A stretch of 64,000 nt of DNA, from the NCBI RefSeq assembly GCF_003202035.1, contig NZ_QJKC01000003.1, forward strand, positions 264,948 through 328,947. The letters are read 5' to 3'. Both the position numbers and the translations under genes were made by a program. The notes beneath the pieces are model-generated. The model did no database searches. It was not told the origin of the DNA and saw only the letters and a list, made by a program, of their open reading frames with translations. Below are positions 25,772 through 35,479 of the stretch, piece after piece (position 1 is the first letter of the stretch; the number at the start of each line of letters is the position of its first letter). Source of the stretch: Aquitalea magnusonii (GTDB lineage Bacteria; Pseudomonadota; Gammaproteobacteria; Burkholderiales; Chromobacteriaceae).

Positions 25772-26704
25772 TCACACCCCCAGCAGCTGCTGGCGCTGGC
25801 GGGCAAACTGCCGGCATTGCTGCTGCAACCACTGGCAGAACAGCTGCACGCGGCGGTCCTCCGGCCGCAGGCTGCGCAGCACATAGCGCGCCGGTGCGGC
25901 TACCGTGGCAGGAAACAGCTGTTGTACGCGGCCTTGCTGCAGCAGTTCCAGCACCTGGGCGGCGCGAGCCATGGCCACGCCCTGGCCCTGACAGGCGGCG
26001 GCCAGCGACAGGCTGGCCAGATTGTATTCCCGCTCCTGCCACGCTCCGGGGGCAAAGCGGAATTCCGCTGCCGCGCCTTGCTGCCAGCAGTCCCACTCGG
26101 CAAATGGCGGCGCGCCGTCCCAGGCGGCGCTGTCATGCAGGCGCGTCAGGCTGTTTGCTGTCGCCAGTGCCGGCTGGGCCGCCAGCAAAGCCGGGCTGGC
26201 CACCGGCAGCAGCACTTCATCCAGCAAGGGAATACCGGGCAAATCGGCCATCTCGTCCGGGTCGTAGCGGATGCTGACATCCACCCCGGCCGCCAGCATG
26301 TCCTGCCGGTTCATGCGCTGGAATTCCGCGCGCAGGCGCACCGGAATGGCCGGGTATTGCTGCTGGAAGGCGCTCAGCCGCGGCATCAGCCAGTCCAGGG
26401 CAAAGGATGGCGCACAGCTGATGTGCAATACGCTGTCCTGCCGCGCCAGCTGTTGCAAGGTGCTGTCGATGTCTTGCAAGGCGGCGCTGACGCTGCGGTA
26501 TAGCGCCTGCCCCTGGGCGGTGAGTTGCAGGCGGCGGTGCTGGCGCACAAACAGCGGGTAGCCCAGCCGCTGCTCCAGCTGGCGCATCTGCTGGCTGACC
26601 GCACTCTGGGTCAGGTGCAATTGGCTGGCGGCGGCAGTAAAGCTGAGCAGACGGGCCGCCACGTCAAAGCAGCGCAGGCTGGCCAGAATGGAGGCATCCA
26701 GCAT
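25772..26704 (-). CDS. LysR-family regulator of D-serine dehydratase (DsdC/GcvA-like)
   Basis: 310 residues. The winged HTH is at about 6-64 (LSFTAAASQLHLTQSAVSQQ, then MRQLEQRLGYPLF), followed by a periplasmic-binding-type effector domain (FQRMNRQDMLAAGVDVSIRY). It is divergent from dsdA across 103 bp, the arrangement of E. coli dsdC-dsdA, so it is most likely the D-serine-responsive activator. Sequence class is GcvA/AmpR-like. Confidence 0.85.
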   Translation of the reverse strand: MLDASILASLRCFDVAARLLSFTAAASQLHLTQSAVSQQMRQLEQRLGYPLFVRQHRRLQLTAQGQALYRSVSAALQDIDSTLQQLARQDSVLHISCAPSFALDWLMPRLSAFQQQYPAIPVRLRAEFQRMNRQDMLAAGVDVSIRYDPDEMADLPGIPLLDEVLLPVASPALLAAQPALATANSLTRLHDSAAWDGAPPFAEWDCWQQGAAAEFRFAPGAWQEREYNLASLSLAAACQGQGVAMARAAQVLELLQQGRVQQLFPATVAAPARYVLRSLRPEDRRVQLFCQWLQQQCRQFARQRQQLLGV

Positions 26705-26807
26705 TTTGCATAAGTCCTGCTAATGGTTACAGCAGCAAGTATCGCTTTTTCCTGCCAGGAATACAGCCCTAGAATGTCAGGCAGTTGATACCACTGGAGC
26801 CTGTCCC

Positions 26808-28118
26808 ATGTCTGCGCCGCTGCCACCCGCACTATTAGCCACACTGCAAGTACGCCAGCCCCTGCTATGGCTGAACCCGCAATTGGGCAGCGCCCTGCCT
26901 GCCAGCGCCCCCACGGCGCAACAGGTCCAGGCGGCTGCGGCGCGCTTGCAACGCTGTGCCGGCCTGCTGGCCATGCTGTTTCCCGAGCTGGCCGCCACCC
27001 AGGGGCAGATCGAATCCGCCTTGCACGATGCCAGCGCCTTGTATGCCCAGCCGCCATACCACGGGGTGCAGGGGCGGTGCTGGCTGAAGGGCGACCATGC
27101 ACTGCCGGTGGCCGGTTCGATCAAGGCGCGTGGCGGTTTTCACGAGGTGCTGGCCCATGCCGAGACGCTGGCCTTGCAGCACGGCGTAATACAGCCGGAG
27201 GACGACCGCCGCCTGCTGGCCAGTCCGGATGCCCGCGCCCTGTTTGCCCGCCACAGCGTGGTGGTGGGCAGCACCGGTAATCTGGGCCTGAGCATCGGCA
27301 TCATGGCGGCGGCGCTGGGCTTTCAGGCGGTGGTGCATATGTCGGTGGAGGCCAAGGAATGGAAGAAGGCGCGGCTGCGCCAGCGCGGCGTCACCGTGGT
27401 GGAACATGCCGGCGACTATGCCGCCGCCGTGGCGGCGGGCCGTGCCACTGCCGAGGCCGACCCCAACAGTTATTTTGTTGATGACGAGCACTCGCTGCCG
27501 CTGTTGCTGGGCTATGCCGCCGCTGCCGCTGCGCTGGCGGCACAACTGGCGGCGCAGGGTGTAACGGTGGATGCGGCCCACCCGCTGTTTGTCTACCTGC
27601 CCTGCGGGGTGGGTGGTGCGCCGGGTGGCATCGCCCACGGCATGAAGCTATTGTTCGGCCCGCATGTGCATTGTTTTTTTGCCGAACCGGTGGCCTCGCC
27701 CTGCATGCTGGTGCAGTTGGCCAGCGGCGGCGATGCCCCGCTCTCGGTGTACGACATCGGCCTGGACAACCGTACCGAGGCTGATGGGCTGGCGGTGGGC
27801 CTGGCTTCGCCCTTGGTGGCGCCCTTGATGCGGGCAGAATTGAGCGGGGTGTTTACCGTTGGCGATGATGATTTGTTCCGCCAGCGCCTGCTGGTGGAAG
27901 ACCACTGCGCCATGGCCGTGGAACCCTCGGCAGCCGCGGCGGTGGCCGGGCCGCACTGGCTGTGCAATAGCCCGGCCGGGCAGGCTTATCTGGCGGCACA
28001 CGGCCTGCAAGGGCAGCTGGCAGACAGCCATCACCTGATCTGGACTACCGGCGGCGCGCTGGTGCCGGCCGAGGAACACCAGCGCTTCCGTCAGCGCGGC
28101 CTGTTATTGCAGGGCTGA
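26808..28118 (+). CDS. dsdA: D-serine dehydratase (ammonia-lyase)
   Basis: 436-residue PLP enzyme converting D-serine to pyruvate and ammonia; also detoxifies D-serine. The PLP lysine is K106 in [27 protein letters not shown] is the phosphate-binding Asn/Gly motif, and [13 protein letters not shown] and [19 protein letters not shown] are DsdA-specific. Length is near the 442 residues of E. coli DsdA. Divergent from a LysR gene; a TAGAAT -10-like hexamer lies at 26770. Its 3' end overlaps the convergent ABC exporter gene by 15 bp. Confidence 0.95.
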   Translation: MSAPLPPALLATLQVRQPLLWLNPQLGSALPASAPTAQQVQAAAARLQRCAGLLAMLFPELAATQGQIESALHDASALYAQPPYHGVQGRCWLKGDHALPVAGSIKARGGFHEVLAHAETLALQHGVIQPEDDRRLLASPDARALFARHSVVVGSTGNLGLSIGIMAAALGFQAVVHMSVEAKEWKKARLRQRGVTVVEHAGDYAAAVAAGRATAEADPNSYFVDDEHSLPLLLGYAAAAAALAAQLAAQGVTVDAAHPLFVYLPCGVGGAPGGIAHGMKLLFGPHVHCFFAEPVASPCMLVQLASGGDAPLSVYDIGLDNRTEADGLAVGLASPLVAPLMRAELSGVFTVGDDDLFRQRLLVEDHCAMAVEPSAAAAVAGPHWLCNSPAGQAYLAAHGLQGQLADSHHLIWTTGGALVPAEEHQRFRQRGLLLQG

Positions 28119-29882
28119 ACCAGCGGCAAACTGCAGCGCGGCCAAGCGCGCATACAGCGGCGAGCTGTGCAGCAGTTCCTCATGCCGCCCCTGCGCCACA
28201 ATGCGCCCGCCTTCCAGTACCACGATGCGGTCGGCTTCTTTCACCGTGGCCAGGCGGTGGGCAATCACCAGCGTGGTGCGATTGGCGGCGGCACGTTCCA
28301 GTGCCTGCTGCACCAGTTGTTCGGATTCGGCATCCAGCGCGCTGGTGGCTTCGTCCAGCAGCAGGATGGGCGGGTTTTTCAGGATGGCGCGGGCAATGGC
28401 AATACGCTGGCGCTGGCCACCGGACAGCCGCACGCCGCGCTCGCCCAGATAAGTGGCATAGCCTTGCGGCAGGGCCTGGATGAAATCGTGGGCGGCGGCA
28501 GCACGGGCGGCGGCATAGACTTCTTCATCCGTGGCGTCCGGCCGGCCATAGCGGATGTTTTCCAGCGCGCTGCTGCCAAAAATCACCGAATCCTGCAGCA
28601 CCACGCCAATGTGCTGGCGCAAGTCGGCCAGCGCCAGTTGGCGGATGTCGATGCCGCCCAGGCTAATCTGCCCCTGTTGCGGGTCGTAAAAACGCAGCAA
28701 TAGCTGGAACAGCGTGGACTTGCCGGCACCGGAGGGGCCGACCAGCGCCACATGTTCGCCGGGGGCCAGCTCCAGGTCGATGTGGCTGAGCGAGGGCTGC
28801 TCCGGCCGCGAGGGGTAGGCAAAGCTGACCTGCTGCAAGCGCAAGCGCCCGGCCACCGGCAAGGCATGCGGGTGGGTGGGTTCGGTTACCGGCGAGGCCA
28901 GTTGCAGCAGCTCCATCAGCCGCTCGGTGGCCCCGGCGGCGCGTTGCACATCGCCCCATACCTCGGCCACTGCACCAATCGCCCCGGCGGTGACCACCGC
29001 ATACAGGATGAACTGCGCCAGCAGGCCGCCGCTCATCTGCCCGGCCAGCACTTGCTGCGCGCCCAGCCACAGCACAAACACGATGGCACCGAAAATCAGC
29101 ATGATCACCGCCACCGTCAGCAGCGAACGGGCACGGATGCGCGCCAGCGCGGTGGCAAAGCTCAGTTCCACCGAGCCGACAAAGCGTTTGGCCTCTGCCG
29201 CCTGCTGGTTGAAGGCTTGCACGGTGGGAATGGCATTGAGCACTTCACCGGCCATGGCGCTGGAATCGGCAATGCGGTCCTGGCTGGACTTGGACAGTGC
29301 CCGCACGCGGCGGCCAAACAGCACGATGGGCAGCACCACCAGCAATAGCGTCACCAGAATGTAGCCGGTGAGGCTGGGGCTGGTCATGGCCAGCATCACC
29401 AGCCCGCCCAGCATCAGCAGCACATTGCGCAAGCCCATGGACAGGCTGGTGCCGATCACCGTCTGCACCAGCGTGGTGTCGGTGGTCAGGCGCGACAGCA
29501 CTTCGCCGGTCTGGGTGGTTTCAAAATACTGCGGACTCATGCTGATGACGTGGCGGTACACCGCGCTGCGCACATCGGCCGTTACCCGCTCGCCCAGCCA
29601 GGACACCAGGTAAAAACGCCCGGCGGTGGCCAGTGCCAGTACCACCGCCACGCCAAACAGCATCAGGAAATACTGGTTGATATGACCGGCATTGCGGCTG
29701 GAAAAGCCCTGGTCGATCAGCACGCGAAAGGCCATGGGCAACACCAGCGTGGACACGGCGGCCACGCTGAGTGCCAGCAGCGCCAGCCAGGCACGGCGGC
29801 GATAAGGACGCATAAAGGGCAGCAGACCCAGCAAGGGGCTGATGCGTTGCAACAGGGGACGGGCGACGACAGGTGTGGACAT
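28104..29882 (-). CDS. ABC exporter, fused membrane and ATPase domains (MsbA/LmrA type)
   Basis: 592-residue half-transporter. Six membrane segments occupy about residues 25-315, and the ATPase domain the rest: Walker [21 protein letters not shown], signature [16 protein letters not shown], Walker [17 protein letters not shown] and the H-loop VIAHRLATV. Substrates of this group are lipids, drugs or peptides; the sequence does not tell which. Monocistronic, convergent with dsdA. Start [17 protein letters not shown] at the ATG at 29882. Confidence 0.93.
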   Translation of the reverse strand: MSTPVVARPLLQRISPLLGLLPFMRPYRRRAWLALLALSVAAVSTLVLPMAFRVLIDQGFSSRNAGHINQYFLMLFGVAVVLALATAGRFYLVSWLGERVTADVRSAVYRHVISMSPQYFETTQTGEVLSRLTTDTTLVQTVIGTSLSMGLRNVLLMLGGLVMLAMTSPSLTGYILVTLLLVVLPIVLFGRRVRALSKSSQDRIADSSAMAGEVLNAIPTVQAFNQQAAEAKRFVGSVELSFATALARIRARSLLTVAVIMLIFGAIVFVLWLGAQQVLAGQMSGGLLAQFILYAVVTAGAIGAVAEVWGDVQRAAGATERLMELLQLASPVTEPTHPHALPVAGRLRLQQVSFAYPSRPEQPSLSHIDLELAPGEHVALVGPSGAGKSTLFQLLLRFYDPQQGQISLGGIDIRQLALADLRQHIGVVLQDSVIFGSSALENIRYGRPDATDEEVYAAARAAAAHDFIQALPQGYATYLGERGVRLSGGQRQRIAIARAILKNPPILLLDEATSALDAESEQLVQQALERAAANRTTLVIAHRLATVKEADRIVVLEGGRIVAQGRHEELLHSSPLYARLAALQFAAGSALQ

Positions 29883-29981
29883 GGAGCAAAAGACAGAGTG
29901 GAGGCGTCGTCAGGCTACACCATGCCATCGCCCACTGCCATGCATACCGGTGAGCGGGTCGCCGGCAGCGGGTTGCGGCGC

Positions 29982-30170
29982 TTATTTCAGCTTGCAGGTC
30001 TTGATGCCAAAGGGCAGATAGGCCGGACACCAGCGGATCAGCCCGGTGGCCAGCGGCACGATGCCGATCCAGCCCCACACCGGCAGCAGGCCGGCCATGG
30101 TGGCGATGATCAGGGCGATGCCAAAGACGATGCGCAGGGTGCGGTCGATACCGCCTACATTGGGGGACAT
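29982..30170 (-). CDS. DUF2892 small membrane protein (YgaP C-terminal type)
   Basis: 62 residues, MSPNVGGIDRTLRIVFGIAL at the start, two membrane segments, and PLATGLIRWCPAYLPFGIKT near the end. This is the DUF2892 unit, which in YgaP is the membrane anchor of a rhodanese. Stand-alone copies are common. It follows a Crp/Fnr-family gene by 129 bp, and a palindrome between them suggests that regulator controls it. Confidence 0.88.
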   Translation of the reverse strand: MSPNVGGIDRTLRIVFGIALIIATMAGLLPVWGWIGIVPLATGLIRWCPAYLPFGIKTCKLK

Positions 30171-30242
30171 GCTGTTCTCCTCGGTTCAGGGCCATGCGGG
30201 ATGGCGATGAGGAGAGGCTAGGCCGTGGCACCGCCCGCGTCA

Positions 30243-30255
30243 GTGACTAGGTCAC
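30243..30255. promoter_or_regulatory. Palindrome between the Crp/Fnr-family gene and the DUF2892 gene
   Basis: GTGAC-TAG-GTCAC is a perfect 5 bp inverted repeat; on the minus strand it reads TGTGACCTAGTCACTG, close to a CRP-type TGTGA...TCACA site with shorter spacing. It lies 73 bp upstream of the DUF2892 start codon, a sensible operator position for the adjacent regulator. Confidence 0.45.
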
Positions 30256-30298
30256 ACAGCGCGGCCAGCAGGGGCAAAACGGCGATAAAAACCACAGC

Positions 30299-30955
30299 TT
30301 ACTTGCCGGCAAGTTGCTGCAGGGCGCCAGCATCCAGCAGCTGCAGCTGGCCACGGCCAAGGCGTATCCAGCCGCGGCGTTCGAATTCCTTGAGCTGGCG
30401 GCTGATCACTTCGCGCGCGCTGCCCAGCTCGGCCGCCACTTCCTGGTGCGTCAGCTTGAGCGCCGACTGGCCACGGGCACGCTGCAGCAGGCAGGCGGCC
30501 AGGCGCTGGTCGATGCGGCCAAAGCTGACTTCCTCGATCAGCAACAGCAGGTCGGCAATGCGGCTGCCATAGGCGCGGAACACGAAATCGCGAAAGGCCG
30601 CCGAGCTGGCCAGCAACTGGCGGAAGGCCGGAATCGGCAGTGCCTGGGCCTGGATGGCGGTTTCGGCCACGCCTTCGGCATCGTAGTCGGTGCCGCTCAT
30701 CAGGCAGGCGGTGGTGACAATGCAGGTTTGTCCGTCTTCCACCCGGTACAGGGTGATTTCGCGGCCGTTTTCGCCCACTTTCTGCACCCGGATCTGCCCC
30801 TGCTGCAAAAACAGATAAGCCTGGCAGGGGCTGCCCTCGCGGAACAGCACGGTGCCAGCCGCAGCCTGCATGGTCTGGCTGTGCGCCAGCAGCTGGGCGC
30901 GGCTGGCGTCGTCCAGCCCGGCCAGTGCGGCAAAGGCGCGGGTCCAGTCGTTCAT
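30299..30955 (-). CDS. Crp/Fnr-family transcriptional regulator
   Basis: 218 residues. An N-terminal cyclic-nucleotide-binding fold (about 10-125; GTVLFREGSPCQAYLFLQQG) and a C-terminal winged HTH (about 150-210; LTHQEVAAELGSAREVISRQ, then LKEFERRGWI). There is no Fnr-type Cys cluster at the N-terminus. The hinge contains a single Cys pair region (QTCIVTTACLMSG), which recalls the cysteine-containing effector loops of redox- or sulfur-sensing relatives, as inference. The ATG overlaps the stop of the upstream exonuclease gene by 4 bp. Confidence 0.9.
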   Translation of the reverse strand: MNDWTRAFAALAGLDDASRAQLLAHSQTMQAAAGTVLFREGSPCQAYLFLQQGQIRVQKVGENGREITLYRVEDGQTCIVTTACLMSGTDYDAEGVAETAIQAQALPIPAFRQLLASSAAFRDFVFRAYGSRIADLLLLIEEVSFGRIDQRLAACLLQRARGQSALKLTHQEVAAELGSAREVISRQLKEFERRGWIRLGRGQLQLLDAGALQQLAGK

Positions 30956-31569
30956 GCTGCCGTTTCCGGCAAGAGGCCACGCGCTTGCAGTTCCTGGTAC
31001 ACCCGCAGTGCCACCCAGGCGTCGTTGCCGGCATAGGCTTGCTGCGCCGGGCTTAGCGGCAGGCGCGACCAGTTGGTGGTGGACAGTTTTTTCGATTTGC
31101 GGAAGTACTGGCCAAACAGGCGAGCCACCGCCTGCACCGCGCCCACGGTAATGCGGGCGTCCTCGGATGGCAGCAGATTGCCCAGGTCGATCAGCCCGCC
31201 GCATTCCACGCCCAGCCGGCTTTTCAGCAGGGCGCGGTCGGACACCAGGTCGAAACCTACCAGCGGATGGGCCGGATCGGCCAGCAGGGCCTTGATTTCC
31301 TCCGGCAGCACGCCCTTCACCACCGGCACCAGCCAGGCACGCTGGCTGTCGGCCAGCTGGATCAGGTGCGGGCCGTCCGATTCCTCGCCCTTGCGGAAGG
31401 TGGGCTTGGATTCGGTATCAAACCCCAGCAGCGGTGCCGCCAGCAGGTCGGGCAGCGCGGCGGCCAGCGCCTGCGGGCTGTCCAGCATGCAGACCTGGTC
31501 TGGGGTGAGCGCCGGAAACAGCGGCATGGTCTTGATTTCTTCGCGGGGGATTTGCCGGGTGAGGGACAT
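30952..31569 (-). CDS. 3'-5' exonuclease, RNase D/DEDDy type
   Basis: 205 residues forming only the exonuclease domain, without HRDC. DEDDy motifs: LLGFDTESKP (first Asp and Glu), PLVGFDLVSDRALL (second Asp) and QAYAGNDAWVALRVYQEL (Tyr-x3-Asp). Such short proteins trim RNA or DNA 3' ends. Coupled to the downstream Crp/Fnr gene by an ATGA overlap. Start at the ATG at 31569 (MSLTRQIPREEIKTMPLF). Confidence 0.88.
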   Translation of the reverse strand: MSLTRQIPREEIKTMPLFPALTPDQVCMLDSPQALAAALPDLLAAPLLGFDTESKPTFRKGEESDGPHLIQLADSQRAWLVPVVKGVLPEEIKALLADPAHPLVGFDLVSDRALLKSRLGVECGGLIDLGNLLPSEDARITVGAVQAVARLFGQYFRKSKKLSTTNWSRLPLSPAQQAYAGNDAWVALRVYQELQARGLLPETAA

Positions 31570-31715
31570 GGGTGGCCTTGCAAGAGGGTTTGCGCCGCCC
31601 CTGCACAAAGCGGCAGCAAATCCGCATGATACGGAAAGCGCTGCCGCTTTTCACCCCGCTTGTTGCTGCTGGCCCGGCCGGCGCTGCGGCCATGCGCCGC
31701 GGACCGGCCTGGCCT

Positions 31716-32582
31716 TTATGCGCCGATCATCTCCAGCAACTGACGGAAAAGCCTGCTATCCGGCTTGGACAGCTCATTGACCAGGCTGAAGTGATTGTTG
31801 CCGCTATCCTCGATCAGCCGCACATCCAGCCCCAGCTCCAGAGCGGCATGATGGTAAGCCAGGGTCTGGTGGCGAAAGCCGTCGGTCTCCTTGCCGCCCA
31901 CGCTCAAGCGCAGCTTGCCTGCCTGCGGCGCCGGTGGCAGGCACAGCAGCGGGCTGAGGCGGGCCGCCTGGTCCGGATACAGCCGCAGCCAGTCATTGAC
32001 ATAGATGTCGCACAGCGGACGGATGTCATACAGGCCGCTCAGCGCCAGCGCACCCTTGATCACGTCTGGCGGCAGGCCGTAATCCTGCTGCCAGTCCTGG
32101 GCATACAACATGCCCACCAGATGGGCGCCGGCCGAGCTGCCGCCGACATAGATGCGTTGCGGATCAATGCCGTATTGCGCGGCATACCGGTACAACCAGG
32201 CAATGGCGCTGCGCACTTCGCGCACCACTTCGGCCAGGGTGGCCTGCGGCAGCAGGGTGTATTCCACCGTGGCCAGCGCCACACCATGCTGGTGCAAGGC
32301 CGGAGCCATGCCACAGGCTTCTTCCTTGCGCTGCGAATGCCAGTAGCCGCCATGGATGAACACAAACAGCGGCGCGGGCTGCTGGCAGGCGGGAAACACA
32401 TCCAGCCGCTCGGCCGCAGCCATGCCATAAGGCAAATCATACAGGCCGGCTACACGGGCCTTGGCCTCTATGGCCAATACCGCATATTCCTCCATGCAGG
32501 CGTCAAAATCCGCCACCGAAGCGCGCGCATTGTATTGCACGGCTCGGCTGGCCAGGTCGGGAAAAGTCAGGTCAATACGCAT
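31716..32582 (-). CDS. Alpha/beta hydrolase, arylformamidase (kynurenine formamidase)-like
   Basis: 288 residues. The oxyanion motif HGGYW (77-81), nucleophile elbow G-S-S-A-G with Ser150, and a C-terminal His in GNNHFSLV fit the hormone-sensitive-lipase-like formamidase family in which HGGxW is diagnostic of kynurenine formamidases. Its place at the end of the 3-hydroxyanthranilate operon supports hydrolysis of N-formylkynurenine or a related formyl amide. Tryptophan dioxygenase and kynureninase are not in the window. The ATG at 32582 is preferred over an open frame reaching 32726. Confidence 0.78.
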   Translation of the reverse strand: MRIDLTFPDLASRAVQYNARASVADFDACMEEYAVLAIEAKARVAGLYDLPYGMAAAERLDVFPACQQPAPLFVFIHGGYWHSQRKEEACGMAPALHQHGVALATVEYTLLPQATLAEVVREVRSAIAWLYRYAAQYGIDPQRIYVGGSSAGAHLVGMLYAQDWQQDYGLPPDVIKGALALSGLYDIRPLCDIYVNDWLRLYPDQAARLSPLLCLPPAPQAGKLRLSVGGKETDGFRHQTLAYHHAALELGLDVRLIEDSGNNHFSLVNELSKPDSRLFRQLLEMIGA

Positions 32583-32691
32583 CTCTGGTATCCACGCTGT
32601 TGTGTCAAGGGAGCTCAAGTCTACGAAAGGCAGGGACAGGCTGTCGCCGGGTGGCGGTATGGCCCGTTCCCTGCTTGCCGGATTGGCCTGC

Positions 32692-33678
32692 TCAGGCCAG
32701 ATTGAAGAACTGGCGGGCATTGGCACTCAGCAGCTGTTGCTGCTGCACCGGGGCCAGCCCGGCATGGCGGATCAGCGAACCCACCTCTTGCTCACCCAGC
32801 GGGAAGGGCGAGTCCGAGCCCAGCATCACCCGTTCGCTGCCCATGGTGCCCACCAGCAAGCGCAGCGCCGCCGCATCGAAAATGGCGGAATCGACATAAA
32901 AACGGTCGACATAGCTGGAGGGCTTGTTGGGGCAGTCTTCACGCACGATGTCGCGCTGTTCCCAGGCGTTGTCCACCCGCCCCAGCAGATAGGCAAAACT
33001 GCCCCCGCCATGGGCAAAGCAGATTTTCAGGCTGCGCGGCAGGCGCTCGAAGGCGCCGGACAGGATGAGCGACAGGATGGCCAGCTGGGTTTCCGCCGGC
33101 ATGGCCACCAGCCAGGGCAGCATCCATTTTTTCATGCGCTCTTCGCCGCCCATCATGTCCCAGGGATGCACCAGCACCGGGATGCCTTCCGCTGCGCAGT
33201 GCGCCAGGAACACCAGCAGGCCAGCGTTATCCAGATCGAGCGCGCCGACATGGTTGCCGATCTGCACCCCGACATGGCCGCAGTCGCGGGCGCGACTGGC
33301 TTCGCGGCAGGCAGCGTCGATATCCTGCAGCGGCACCTGGGCCAGCACCTTCAGCCGCTGCGGGGCAATGGCGGCCATCTCCAGCGCCCGGTCATTCATC
33401 AGCTGCGCCCAGGGCAGGGCGCGCTCGATGGGCGCGTGGTAGGCAAACATCACCGGGGTGGCACACATGATCTGGATGTCGATGCCCTGCCGCTCCAGGA
33501 ATTCCAGCCGGCGCGCGCCATCCCACAGGGCATCGTATACCGGGCGGAACGGCCGCTCGCCCAGCATGATCTGCCCTTCGCGCCCGGCCGTGTGCAGCCA
33601 GGGCGCGCGCTGCGGGTCGAGCCGGGCCGCCTCGGCCTGGCTGATGCGTGGAAAGAAATGCGAGTGAATGTCTATCAT
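32692..33678 (-). CDS. nbaD: 2-amino-3-carboxymuconate-6-semialdehyde decarboxylase (ACMSD)
   Basis: 328-residue Zn amidohydrolase-superfamily decarboxylase. It opens [11 protein letters not shown] (H5-x-H7 metal pair), has [28 protein letters not shown] and the late SDSPFPLG aspartate, all as in ACMSD. It removes the 3-carboxylate from 2-amino-3-carboxymuconate semialdehyde to give 2-aminomuconate semialdehyde. It lies 12 bp after the 3-hydroxyanthranilate dioxygenase gene, the enzyme producing its substrate, which makes the assignment strong. Confidence 0.93.
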   Translation of the reverse strand: MIDIHSHFFPRISQAEAARLDPQRAPWLHTAGREGQIMLGERPFRPVYDALWDGARRLEFLERQGIDIQIMCATPVMFAYHAPIERALPWAQLMNDRALEMAAIAPQRLKVLAQVPLQDIDAACREASRARDCGHVGVQIGNHVGALDLDNAGLLVFLAHCAAEGIPVLVHPWDMMGGEERMKKWMLPWLVAMPAETQLAILSLILSGAFERLPRSLKICFAHGGGSFAYLLGRVDNAWEQRDIVREDCPNKPSSYVDRFYVDSAIFDAAALRLLVGTMGSERVMLGSDSPFPLGEQEVGSLIRHAGLAPVQQQQLLSANARQFFNLA

Positions 33679-33690
33679 GATGCGTCTTTT

Positions 33691-34254
33691 CTAGTGTTGC
33701 GCACGCAGGTGCAGTGCATGCCAGGCGGCGTAGTCCTTGCCCGGATGGACCGTGCCGCAATGCTTGCAACGCCGACCTTCCTCGCCAATGGCGTAAAACG
33801 CCTGATAGGCCTTGGGCAGATCATCCACCAGGCTCTCCAGTTGCTTGGAGATATGCCAGATTTCGCCGGCACATACCGGGCAATACCAGTGCAGGCTGTC
33901 ATGCGCGCCAAGGGGGCGTGGCCGTTCCACCAGGAAGCACAGGCCGGGCTCGGGGCGCTGCGGTGAGTGGATGACATGGGCGGGCAGCAGGAACACATCG
34001 CCCTCGCGCAGATCAATCCGCTCGAAGCGGCCACGGTCCCAGATGTTCAGGTAGGCATTGCCCTTGATCTGGTAGAAGATTTCTTCGGTCGGGTTGTCGT
34101 GAAAATCGGTACGGGTATTGGGCCCGCCCACCATATTGATGATGTAGTCACCATCCGGCCAGATGGCCGCATTGCATACGGGCGGCTTGAGTTCGCCCTT
34201 GTTGTCTTCGGCCCAGTCCAGCAGGTTGAGCGGCAAACCATATTGCAATTGCAT
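33691..34254 (-). CDS. nbaC: 3-hydroxyanthranilate 3,4-dioxygenase
   Basis: 187-residue cupin dioxygenase that opens the ring of 3-hydroxyanthranilate. Iron ligands by family pattern are H52, E58 and H96 (TDFHDNPTEE, PAHVIHSPQR); R48 and R100 would bind substrate. The bacterial-type rubredoxin-like iron site is present as CPVC (125-128) and CKHC (163-166). The ATG at 34254 follows GGAGGAG; five in-frame codons upstream are not needed. It is 35 bp after the 2-aminomuconate deaminase gene in the minus-strand operon. Confidence 0.95.
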   Translation of the reverse strand: MQLQYGLPLNLLDWAEDNKGELKPPVCNAAIWPDGDYIINMVGGPNTRTDFHDNPTEEIFYQIKGNAYLNIWDRGRFERIDLREGDVFLLPAHVIHSPQRPEPGLCFLVERPRPLGAHDSLHWYCPVCAGEIWHISKQLESLVDDLPKAYQAFYAIGEEGRRCKHCGTVHPGKDYAAWHALHLRAQH

Positions 34255-34289
34255 GAGTTTCTCCTCCACACAGTAAAGCCTGCTGCCGT

Positions 34290-34706
34290 CTATTGCGGCT
34301 TGTAGGCAATGGCCTTGATTTCGATACGCAAATGCGGATGCGGCAGCTGATGCACCGCCACCGTGGTGCGGGTGGGTCCGCTTTCGTCGAAATACTCGGC
34401 ATAAACCGCGTTGTAAGCGGCAAAATCGTTCATATCCACCAGATAGGCGCAGATCTCCACCACATCAGCCAGACTGGCATTCGCCGTGGCCAGGATGTCG
34501 CGGATGTTTTCGATCACGCAGCGGGTTTGCACCGCAATGTCCAGCTGGGTGGCGCCCATGGCGTCGGCCTTGGCCCCGGCAATGCTGTTGTCGGGCAGGC
34601 GCGAGCTGGTGCCGGAGACAAACAGCAGGTCGCCGGCGCGTTTCAGGTGGGGAAAGCGGCCGCGCGGTGTGGCCTTGCCGCTGACCACGGTAGCCTGGGT
34701 GTTCAT
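34290..34706 (-). CDS. nbaF: 2-aminomuconate deaminase (RidA/YjgF family)
   Basis: 138-residue RidA-fold protein. [20 protein letters not shown], then [20 protein letters not shown] and [20 protein letters not shown], with the C-terminal ARG-type region [20 protein letters not shown]. In 3-hydroxyanthranilate operons this family member deaminates 2-aminomuconate to 4-oxalocrotonate. It overlaps the decarboxylase gene by 4 bp. A general RidA role is the alternative, but context favours the pathway enzyme. Confidence 0.85.
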   Translation of the reverse strand: MNTQATVVSGKATPRGRFPHLKRAGDLLFVSGTSSRLPDNSIAGAKADAMGATQLDIAVQTRCVIENIRDILATANASLADVVEICAYLVDMNDFAAYNAVYAEYFDESGPTRTTVAVHQLPHPHLRIEIKAIAYKPQ

Positions 34707-35479
34707 GGCTGCTCTCCCGTGTTGAAGGCGCAGCAGCCCAGCCCGGCCACCTCGACACTGACATGCAGGCCGGGGCGCAGTGCCTCGGCGGCGGTGGCGG
34801 CTCCGGCCAGAATCAGCGAACCGGCAGGCAGCACGCGCTGTTCCTGATGCAGCAGGCGGGAAATCTCCACCAGTGCGCGCAGCGGCTGGCCCAGAATGGC
34901 GGCACTGCTGCCGATCTGCACCGGGCGGCCATCAAAGCGCAGTACCACGCCCAGATTGTCCAGCGCGCTGTCCGGCGCGCACAGCGGGCCAAGCACATAG
35001 CGGGCGGAGGAGCAGTTGTCGGCCACCACGTCTTGCAGGCTGAAGCGGAAGTCGCGATAGCGCGAGTCGATGATTTCCAGCGCCGGCGCCACACCAGCCA
35101 GCGCCAGCCCGGCTTCGGCCAGCGACAAGGGCCGGTCGATGTCACAGGCGGTGATGAAGGCGATTTCCGGCTCCACCCGCGGGTGGATCAGTTTGGACAG
35201 GTCCAGCCTGCCGCCGTCGGCAATCTGCATGGCATCGGTCAGTTCGCCCCAGATCAGCGCGTCCACGCCCATCTGTATCATCTTGGCGCGGCTGGTAAAG
35301 CCCAGTTTCAGGCCGACCACGCGCTCGCCGCGTTGCTGGCGCAGGCTGATGCCGGCCTGCTGGATGCGATAGGCCGTCGCCAGATCAAACGGCTGCTGCG
35401 TACTCAGTTGCGGGGTAGCTTCGTGGCACCGGGTGGCGATATCCAGCTGGGTGGCCATTTCCTGAATCAGCGTGCTCAT
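34703..35479 (-). CDS. nbaG: 4-oxalocrotonate (2-oxohex-3-enedioate) decarboxylase
   Basis: 258 residues of the fumarylacetoacetase-like hydratase/decarboxylase family. [31 protein letters not shown] (metal Glu pair) and [20 protein letters not shown] are DmpH/AmnD-like. It decarboxylates the deaminated muconate to 2-hydroxypenta-2,4-dienoate. It is paired with a paralogous hydratase at 37439..38251, as in meta-cleavage operons where the two form a complex. Overlaps both neighbours by 4 bp. Confidence 0.88.
   Translation of the reverse strand: MSTLIQEMATQLDIATRCHEATPQLSTQQPFDLATAYRIQQAGISLRQQRGERVVGLKLGFTSRAKMIQMGVDALIWGELTDAMQIADGGRLDLSKLIHPRVEPEIAFITACDIDRPLSLAEAGLALAGVAPALEIIDSRYRDFRFSLQDVVADNCSSARYVLGPLCAPDSALDNLGVVLRFDGRPVQIGSSAAILGQPLRALVEISRLLHQEQRVLPAGSLILAGAATAAEALRPGLHVSVEVAGLGCCAFNTGEQP

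Noticed and set aside
30731..31204. Upstream extension of the Crp/Fnr reading frame to 31204
   Set aside because: The extra 83 codons lie antisense-like within the exonuclease gene in another frame; the ATG at 30955 gives the normal family length and an ATGA overlap.
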